Shown here: one piece after another, positions 58,486-64,000 of the stretch
Layout: the number at the start of each line of letters is the position of its first letter
Position numbering within the stretch: the stretch's first letter is position 1
Position numbers and translations under genes: made by a program
Assembly (NCBI GenBank): GCA_934486735.1
Contig: CAKSQL010000002.1
Location: 105,177-169,176 of the forward strand
Length of the DNA: 64,000 nucleotides
Origin: an uncultured Clostridia bacterium
GTDB lineage: Bacteria > Bacillota > Clostridia > UBA1381
Direction of reading: 5' to 3'
The notes under the pieces: model-generated
Told to the model about the DNA's origin: nothing
Seen by the model: the letters and a program-made list of their open reading frames with translations, nothing else
Database searches by the model: none

Positions 58486-58899
58486 TTATTTTTTATCAAA
58501 AGCGGATTCCGCTTTTTCACATTTTCCGCACATTCCATAGAATATCAGCGAATGACTGTCAACTGATATATCATTAAGCTGTTCTGCCTGTTCGTCCAAT
58601 CCGACCGGGGGAGGGAGCGTGATATCCAGTATCTGTTTACAGCCGTGGCAGACAAAATGATAATGCTCCGAGCAATCGGCATCATAATGCTCTGTGCCGC
58701 TGCCGATATCGAGTCTTATAATCTGCTCCGACTCCAAAAGAAAGCCGAGATTCCGATAAACCGTCGCAAGGCTTATATTGGGAAACTCTTTTTTCATTTC
58801 ATTATAAAGCCATTCTGCCGAAGGGTGTGATTTTGTATTTTTCAGAATCCGTATCATCGCCTCACGCTGCTTGGAATGCTTTCGTGTTTTGGGTAACAT
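58486..58899 (-). CDS. perR: Peroxide-responsive repressor PerR (Fur family)
   Basis: 137-aa Fur-family repressor. The winged helix includes PSAEWLYNEMKKEFPNISLATVYRNLGFL. Metal site residues by alignment to B. subtilis PerR: His25, Asp73, His79 and His81; the Asp where Fur has Glu favours PerR. The structural zinc site is Cys84/Cys87 (CHGC) and CGKC near the end. It is the first gene of an operon with reverse rubrerythrin, a BFD-like protein and rubredoxin. A palindromic site over its promoter suggests autoregulation. Confidence 0.92.
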   Translation of the reverse strand: MLPKTRKHSKQREAMIRILKNTKSHPSAEWLYNEMKKEFPNISLATVYRNLGFLLESEQIIRLDIGSGTEHYDADCSEHYHFVCHGCKQILDITLPPPVGLDEQAEQLNDISVDSHSLIFYGMCGKCEKAESAFDKK

Positions 58900-58922
58900 A
58901 TCTTTAATTCCTTTCCAAAACT

Positions 58923-58947
58923 AATAACAATAATCATTATCGTTATT
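58923..58947. promoter_or_regulatory. Per box (PerR operator)
   Basis: A 25-bp palindrome centred on C58935, arms AATAACaATAAT and ATTATcGTTATT with one mismatch, matching the Fur/PerR inverted-repeat pattern. It lies between the -10 box (58954-58959) and perR, covering the likely transcription start, so bound PerR would block transcription of the whole operon. Confidence 0.85.
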
Positions 58948-58953
58948 GATTAT

Positions 58954-58981
58954 ATTATATCACAAAAAAATAAAATGTCAA
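58954..58981 (-). promoter_or_regulatory. Sigma-A promoter of the perR operon
   Basis: On the minus strand TTGACA (58981-58976), a 16-nt spacer and TATAAT (58959-58954), immediately upstream of the Per box. Confidence 0.85.
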
Positions 58982-59141
58982 TACATTTTTGAAAAATTTT
59001 TTTCTTTTTTTAAAAATAGTACGAAACGCACAAAACGCGCCGGACAGAGCATTTGATTTTATCAGCTGTCGGTGCGTTTGAATTTTTGTCGTATGGAGGC
59101 TGCCGCGGCAGTCACTTTTTTGGTGAAACGGAAATAAAGTT

Positions 59142-59984
59142 TTATTCCGGCGTTTCACAGGCGGAGTTTTTGTCAAAAGCTTTTTTGTACTCGCCCGGAG
59201 ATATTCCGACGCTTTGTGCAAAGCATTTGCAGAAATAGGACGCATCATAAAATCCGAGGCTGTCCGAAATCACATTCAGCGGGTCATTGGAGAGCAGAAG
59301 AAGTTCTTTTGCCTTATTGATTTTCAACTCACGTATATATTTTGACGGGGAGCAGCCGGTATATTTTTTGAAATATTTGCGGAATGTGGATTCGCTGAGC
59401 GCACATAGCGAGGCAAGATATGGAATGGAGCAATCGTCGTTTATGCAATGTTTTAAATATAAAATTGCAGGCGCTATTGTGGGATTCATTCGCAGTGCAT
59501 TTTGTTTTTTATCTTCAAGCATGAGTCTGTCCAGAATATCGTAAAGAGCAGATTTCATGGCGGCATTGCGGTTATAGCCGCTTTGGAATGAATTGATAAT
59601 TTGATGAAAGTCGTTGATATATTCCTCGGGAGCGGCGGTGGTGACGGGGTAGATTGTCGGACTGAGCCACAAATGCTCATAGTTCTTATTTTGCATCGTG
59701 AAATTTATAAGCAGGGTGTCCGATTCGTCGGCATCGGGGTCGCCGATGTCTATGCTGTAGAGCGCGCCCTTCGGAAGATAGAGCACAGTACCATGCTTAT
59801 ATTCCGAGACAAGTCCGGCGGAATCCTTGATTTTCACGCGGCTGCACATAACATAAAGAAAACCGTGGCAGGGGCGCGGTATGGTGTACACATAGCTTTT
59901 TTGCGTTCTCCAGCGCTGAAAAGAGCCGTATATATTTGAAAAGACAACCGAATCGTCAATTTCATCGAGATTTACTATTTTCAA
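59142..59984 (-). CDS. AraC-family regulator of the GH20 gene
   Basis: 280 aa from TTG 59984, which has GGGAGGG 8 nt upstream. The N-terminal cupin-type sensor contains HGFLYVMCSRVKI and GTVLYLPKGALYSID. The C-terminal double helix-turn-helix has IPYLASLCALSESTFRKYFKK and DPLNVISDSLGFYDASYFCKCF, ending GISPGEYKK. It is divergent from the GH20 gene (250 bp apart), so it is the likely regulator of that enzyme. The ligand is unknown. Confidence 0.88.
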   Translation of the reverse strand: MKIVNLDEIDDSVVFSNIYGSFQRWRTQKSYVYTIPRPCHGFLYVMCSRVKIKDSAGLVSEYKHGTVLYLPKGALYSIDIGDPDADESDTLLINFTMQNKNYEHLWLSPTIYPVTTAAPEEYINDFHQIINSFQSGYNRNAAMKSALYDILDRLMLEDKKQNALRMNPTIAPAILYLKHCINDDCSIPYLASLCALSESTFRKYFKKYTGCSPSKYIRELKINKAKELLLLSNDPLNVISDSLGFYDASYFCKCFAQSVGISPGEYKKAFDKNSACETPE

Positions 59985-60086
59985 CGGATATCCCTCCCGA
60001 GCATTATTATATATTTATTATATTGGACATTGGAGAAATTGTCAATATTGTAACCGAAAAATACCATAAGGAAAGCGAAAAATACA

Positions 60087-60114
60087 TTGAAATACGAAAA
60101 AAGCATGTTATAAT
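60087..60114 (+). promoter_or_regulatory. Promoter of the GH20 gene
   Basis: TTGAAA (60087-60092) and TATAAT (60109-60114) with a 16-nt spacer. About 115 nt of leader precedes the start codon. Confidence 0.7.
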
Positions 60115-60234
60115 ATTTACAGAATGAGTTACCAAACACCGCTGCGTTTGTGGTTGATGTAAATATTGAATCGGTGTGAAGCGGTGCATCTCGGTGCTGC
60201 AACAACAATATAATGTAAAAAGGGAGTGCATGTT

Positions 60235-62064
60235 GTGGAATTTGTAAATATTCCGGAGGATTTTAAAAAGGGAACGGAAATAATTTTAAAAAAGTACAAA
60301 ATTAAAGAAAAAATAAAGCTCGAAGTGTTTGATTCGTCCGAGATAAAAACCGTTTTAAAGGGAAACAACGCGCAGATATATTATGACAGCAAGGCTTGCT
60401 TTTTCAGACAGCTCGGTATTTTATTGCAGCATGCAGGCGGCGAAATCTACCATGAGGAAAAGCACGGATTTGAAACGAGCGGAGTTATGCTCGACTTGTC
60501 GCGCGGCGGCATTCTGACTGTTGCGGCGATTAAGGAATATATTGAGTACATGGCGGTTATGGGGCTTGACACGCTGTGGATGTACATGGAGGACGTATAC
60601 GAAATCAAGAACGAGCCGTATTTTGGCTATATGCGCGGACGATATACCGCCGATGAACTGAGAGAGTGTGATGAATATGCAAGGCTGTTCGGCGTTGAAA
60701 TAGTTCCCTGCATACAGACTTTGGGGCATATGGAGCAGTTTTTGAAATGGAGCTGTACGTTTGGAATCACAGACACCGGGAACACACTTCTTTGCGGCAG
60801 CGATGCTACATACAAGCTTATAGAAAATATGATAAGCTCGCTTTCCGAGTGCTTTTCATCAAGGAGAATACATATAGGCATGGACGAAGCGCCGGACAGC
60901 GGTTTGGGGCGATATCTTGAATTAAACGGATATCACGACCGAATGGAGATATATTTAAAGCATATAAACCGCGTTACGGCTATTGCTGAAAAATACGGTC
61001 TCAGACCGATGATTTGGAGCGATATGCTCTTTAAGTACAGCTCAAAGGAGCATCAATATTATGACACCGAGACCGAGATAAGCGCCGCCGACGCGGATAA
61101 GCTCCCGAAAGGTCTGCAATTGGTTTACTGGGACTATTATCATATAAATGAGGACAGTTATTACAAGCTTGCTCAAAAGCATGTGGGACTCGGGCGGGAC
61201 ATAATATACGCCGGGAGCGTTTGGAGTACGGCGGGGCTTGTGCCTGATTATTCGTATGCGGTTATGGCTGCAAAGCCTGCGGTAAGGGCGGCAAAAAGGG
61301 CAGGAATAAAGGAATGTATCACCACTATGTGGGCGGACGACGGCTGCGAAACAAGTGTATTTCTGACGCTTTCGGAGGCGCTGCTTTATGCGGAGCTTAC
61401 ATATAACGATGATGTGAGTGAAGATGAGATGAAAAGCCGGTATGAGTTTGTGACCGGCAGGAGCTATGATTTGATGCTCGCGGCGTCCGATTTGCTATAT
61501 AAAACAAAGGACGCGGTTACAGCCGCGGAGGACGGTAAAAAATTGCAGCATCGTCTTAAAATGCTGATTTACAGTGATATTTTAACAGGCTTGTTCGACT
61601 TTGACCTTGAAAAAGACCCGATGAGTGATTATTATAAGGAAGTTGTACAAAAGCTGAAACAGTTTGAGCCGGAATACGGCAGCGAGTATTTGATATCGCT
61701 CGGAGAGACGGCGCAGATTAAGAGTTACATTGCCGAGAAGCTGTATAAAGCATATCGTGATAAGGATATTGAGTTTTTAAGACGCTGCGCCGATGAACTT
61801 TTGGACAAACTTGCGGAAAAGGAAATGCAGCTTTGCAGGGCTCACCGCGAGTTGTGGTTCAGATATTGCAAAGGTTTCGGCTGGGAGGTTATATCGCTCC
61901 GATACGGCGGAATGATTCAGCGCGCGGCTGATGCGAAGATTAGAATAAGCGATTATTTAAGCGGAAAAATCGAAAGGATAGAGGAATTGGAGGAGACGAG
62001 ACTTCCGAATATTTTAAAGGAAAAATATCGCTACAAATATATAGCAAAAACAGTTGTGCAATGA
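60235..62064 (+). CDS. Glycoside hydrolase family 20-like enzyme
   Basis: Intracellular (no signal peptide) glycosidase of about 609 aa. GTG 60235 lies 8 nt after AAAAGGGAG; GTG 60226 overlaps that site. A short N-terminal GH20b-like domain is followed by a TIM barrel with GVMLDLSRGG, LWMYMEDVYEI, VPCIQTLGHMEQF and the catalytic pair Asp-Glu in IHIGMDEAPDSG (about residue 215). MIWSDMLF and CITTMWADDG shape the subsite. The C-terminal 200 residues are helical. It resembles exo-beta-N-acetylhexosaminidase-type enzymes that lack export and act on imported oligosaccharides. Exact substrate unknown. Confidence 0.85.
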   Translation: MEFVNIPEDFKKGTEIILKKYKIKEKIKLEVFDSSEIKTVLKGNNAQIYYDSKACFFRQLGILLQHAGGEIYHEEKHGFETSGVMLDLSRGGILTVAAIKEYIEYMAVMGLDTLWMYMEDVYEIKNEPYFGYMRGRYTADELRECDEYARLFGVEIVPCIQTLGHMEQFLKWSCTFGITDTGNTLLCGSDATYKLIENMISSLSECFSSRRIHIGMDEAPDSGLGRYLELNGYHDRMEIYLKHINRVTAIAEKYGLRPMIWSDMLFKYSSKEHQYYDTETEISAADADKLPKGLQLVYWDYYHINEDSYYKLAQKHVGLGRDIIYAGSVWSTAGLVPDYSYAVMAAKPAVRAAKRAGIKECITTMWADDGCETSVFLTLSEALLYAELTYNDDVSEDEMKSRYEFVTGRSYDLMLAASDLLYKTKDAVTAAEDGKKLQHRLKMLIYSDILTGLFDFDLEKDPMSDYYKEVVQKLKQFEPEYGSEYLISLGETAQIKSYIAEKLYKAYRDKDIEFLRRCADELLDKLAEKEMQLCRAHRELWFRYCKGFGWEVISLRYGGMIQRAADAKIRISDYLSGKIERIEELEETRLPNILKEKYRYKYIAKTVVQ

Positions 62065-62071
62065 TTAAAAC

Positions 62072-62112
62072 AAAACCACCGTTCATGAAGTTTGTTTCCG
62101 AACGGTGGTTTT
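62072..62112. terminator. Bidirectional terminator between GH20 and GH127
   Basis: AAAACCACCGTTC pairs perfectly with GAACGGTGGTTTT across a 15-nt loop. T tracts lie on both sides, serving both convergent genes. Confidence 0.88.
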
Positions 62113-62138
62113 CTTGATTCAGCCTTATCGGACGCGGT

Positions 62139-63959
62139 TTATTTTGTGAGGAACCACACAAGCATCTCGGATGTGCCGCGGTTTGCAAAGGCGTAATATG
62201 GAATAAGCTTAAGCTTGATTTTTTCGTAATCATCGGCCGCGGGTCTGTACAAGAGCTCGCTTTCCGGCTCTTGATATGCGGCAACGGTGACAGACGGGAG
62301 CAGGAACCGGGAATCGCCGAGTGTGAAGTCTGCATTGATATCTATTCTTACATTTTTAAGGTCGCTGACATTATCGACACCCTCGGCGCAATATACGACC
62401 GGTCCGCGCATTATTGCCACTCTGCCGGCATCGGCATGAACATGTCTGTTTGCACACATTGCGGTTATAGGCATGTCAAATTCAATGTCAATTTCATCAG
62501 CTGCATCAACAAAAGCATAGCCGTTTTTAAGCTTGTATTCGGCACTTATCTTAAAGCTTTTGCACCAGCCGGGAATACGCAGGGCAATGCACCTTGCACC
62601 GGCGGAGCATTTGATTTTAACCGAGCCGTTTTCCGGATAACGGGTATTTTGCGTTATTTTGATATCGCCGCAGACCGTTTCGGAGTCGATATATTGGTGG
62701 ATATAGAGCGTGCTGTCGTCGTAGGTGTACATATAATCGGCAATCGACGGAATAAAGCGAACGACATTCGGAGGACAGCAGGAGCAGTCAAAGACTTCTT
62801 TTCTCTCGGTAATCGGATAGCGATTTTTTAAGGTGGAGGACGCGTTTACATCATTAAAGACAGGGTCAATCTCGAGCGGATTTTCATAGAAAAACGCTTT
62901 GCCGTCCATGGAAACTCCCGAGAGAAAGCCGTTGTATATAACCCTTTCGACAACATCGGCATACTTTGAATCGAGTTCGATTGCCTGCATGCGCCCGGCG
63001 AACATCGCAAGCGAGATTGCAGCGCAGGTTTCGGCATATGCAGTCCTGTTGGGGAGGTCATAGTCGATTGTGAAAGCTTCGCCTATGTAGGTCGAGCCGA
63101 CTCCGCCTGTTATATACATTCTTTTTGTTGCGACATTGTCAAATACTCTGCGGCATGCCGCGATAAGCTCACTGTCATTGCAATGTGAGCCGACATCGGC
63201 TGCGCCGCACATGAGATACAGCGCGCGGACGGCATGTCCCTCGGCGGTACTGCGTTCCTTGATCGGGCATTCGTCCTGGTTGGTGAGCGGAGTGGAATCG
63301 GGATAGCTATTGAGATAGTCGTCCAAGTCGCATTGATACTTTCCATGCTCATCAATAAAGAATTTTGCAAGGCTCAGATAGCACGGGTCTTTGGTTGTGT
63401 CATAAAGCCTGATTAATGCAAGTTCAAGCTCGGGGTGTCCCGGTGTCACGAATTTTGCACTTTTTTCCTTGACAAAGACCTGTTCTATGTAGTCGGCGTA
63501 TTTGCACATGGCTTTTAAAAGCTTGTCTTTCCCGGTTGCGTGGTAATATGCAACGGCGGCTTCAATGAGATGACCGGCGCAGTAAAGCTCGTGTTGGTCG
63601 CGGTGGCAGAAACGCTCGTTTTGACGTGTCACAAGGAAGTGGCTGTTGAAATATCCATGCTCATCTGCGTTCTTCACGATTAAATCAATCGAATCATCAA
63701 TAATTTTTTCGAGACGCTCGTCTCTGCCTTTTTCCAAAACATAGGACACGCCCTCAATCCATTTTGCAACGTCCGAGTCCCAAAAAATGTGCGGCATGTT
63801 TTCTTCACCCTCGTGCCACTCGCATTTGAGCGCATCAAAGCGGTGAGTGTCCTTGAAACGGTTGTACACCGCGTCTATAGTGGAGTTTTTCACCATGTCC
63901 TGCTTTGTTTTCCAAAAGCCGTTTTTGATTTCGATATCCGAAAAGCTGATTTTTTTCAT
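62139..63959 (-). CDS. GH127 beta-L-arabinofuranosidase
   Basis: Removes terminal beta-L-arabinofuranose from arabino-oligosaccharides or pectin/extensin-type glycans. 606 aa, no signal peptide, so intracellular. The (alpha/alpha)6 barrel has HIFWDSDVAKWIEG, HRDQHELYCAGHLIEAA and the GHAVRALYLM helix. The zinc/catalytic residues are present: Glu and Cys in NRTAYAETCAA, and the Cys pair in DCSCCPPNVVRF whose first Cys is the nucleophile in Bifidobacterium HypBA1. C-terminal beta-sandwich domains end the protein. Ribosome site GAAAGGA before ATG 63959. Paired with GH20 as part of glycan use. Confidence 0.93.
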   Translation of the reverse strand: MKKISFSDIEIKNGFWKTKQDMVKNSTIDAVYNRFKDTHRFDALKCEWHEGEENMPHIFWDSDVAKWIEGVSYVLEKGRDERLEKIIDDSIDLIVKNADEHGYFNSHFLVTRQNERFCHRDQHELYCAGHLIEAAVAYYHATGKDKLLKAMCKYADYIEQVFVKEKSAKFVTPGHPELELALIRLYDTTKDPCYLSLAKFFIDEHGKYQCDLDDYLNSYPDSTPLTNQDECPIKERSTAEGHAVRALYLMCGAADVGSHCNDSELIAACRRVFDNVATKRMYITGGVGSTYIGEAFTIDYDLPNRTAYAETCAAISLAMFAGRMQAIELDSKYADVVERVIYNGFLSGVSMDGKAFFYENPLEIDPVFNDVNASSTLKNRYPITERKEVFDCSCCPPNVVRFIPSIADYMYTYDDSTLYIHQYIDSETVCGDIKITQNTRYPENGSVKIKCSAGARCIALRIPGWCKSFKISAEYKLKNGYAFVDAADEIDIEFDMPITAMCANRHVHADAGRVAIMRGPVVYCAEGVDNVSDLKNVRIDINADFTLGDSRFLLPSVTVAAYQEPESELLYRPAADDYEKIKLKLIPYYAFANRGTSEMLVWFLTK

Positions 63960-64000
63960 TTTGTATAAATCCTTTCTTTTTGTATTGACAATTGCCTTTT

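Overview
The window reads as a chromosomal segment of an anaerobic, endospore-forming Clostridia member (Bacillota). Evidence: sporulation and germination genes (spoIIR, sleB-ypeB, an uninterrupted sigK), a PerR/reverse-rubrerythrin/rubredoxin oxygen-defence operon, a T-box leader, consensus sigma-A promoters with AGGAGG-type ribosome sites, S-layer-homology (SLH) surface proteins and plant- or host-glycan hydrolases (GH20, GH127, a broken GH78). The mix suits a gut polysaccharide degrader; a relative of pectin-degrading SLH-rich clostridia such as Monoglobus is a guess only. No rRNA, tRNA, CRISPR or prophage was seen.

Layout. 0-8.3 kb: Na/Pi cotransporter, a conserved small gene broken by a 276-279 bp palindrome-ended element, a membrane protein, spoIIR, sleB-ypeB, upp plus a second phosphoribosyltransferase, and a Vat-like acetyltransferase. 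8.3-8.7 kb: a tandem array of 44-45 bp stem-loop repeats. 8.8-12.8 kb (minus): alpha/beta hydrolase-murF-ddl-ybaK. 13-16.5 kb: Lrp regulator, aminotransferase, pyrG. 16.6-17.9 kb: a GH78 rhamnosidase that lost its catalytic core. 18-23.4 kb: large S8 surface protease, sigK, D,D-carboxypeptidase. 23.4-27 kb: T-box leader upstream of an unusual XRE-cupin-acyl-CoA ligase fusion, then an amidohydrolase. 27-37 kb: small metabolic and transport genes, two more decayed genes (Gfo/Idh oxidoreductase, NAD-epimerase), mgtE with a long leader, an iron alcohol dehydrogenase. 37-39.3 kb: Rrf2, DtxR/MntR and AraC regulators.

39.5-54.6 kb is the most distinctive region: five consecutive plus-strand genes for secreted proteins (582, 872, 710, 1275 and about 1509 aa). 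Three carry SLH domains, three share a beta-sandwich module I cannot name, and the last two share a large barrel-like core with conserved acidic residues at matching spacing. A divergent AraC regulator sits directly upstream. I read this as a surface-anchored polysaccharide-binding and possibly hydrolysing system whose core family I do not recognise. A further C-terminal module links it to the S8 protease 20 kb away.

54.8-64 kb: DnaQ-like exonuclease, glmM, an ABC-permease remnant, the perR-rbr-bfd-rubredoxin operon with a palindromic operator over its promoter, and an AraC/GH20/GH127 glycan cluster.

A theme is genome fluidity: two families of short inverted-repeat elements, dispersed stem-loop repeats, and five broken genes in one window.
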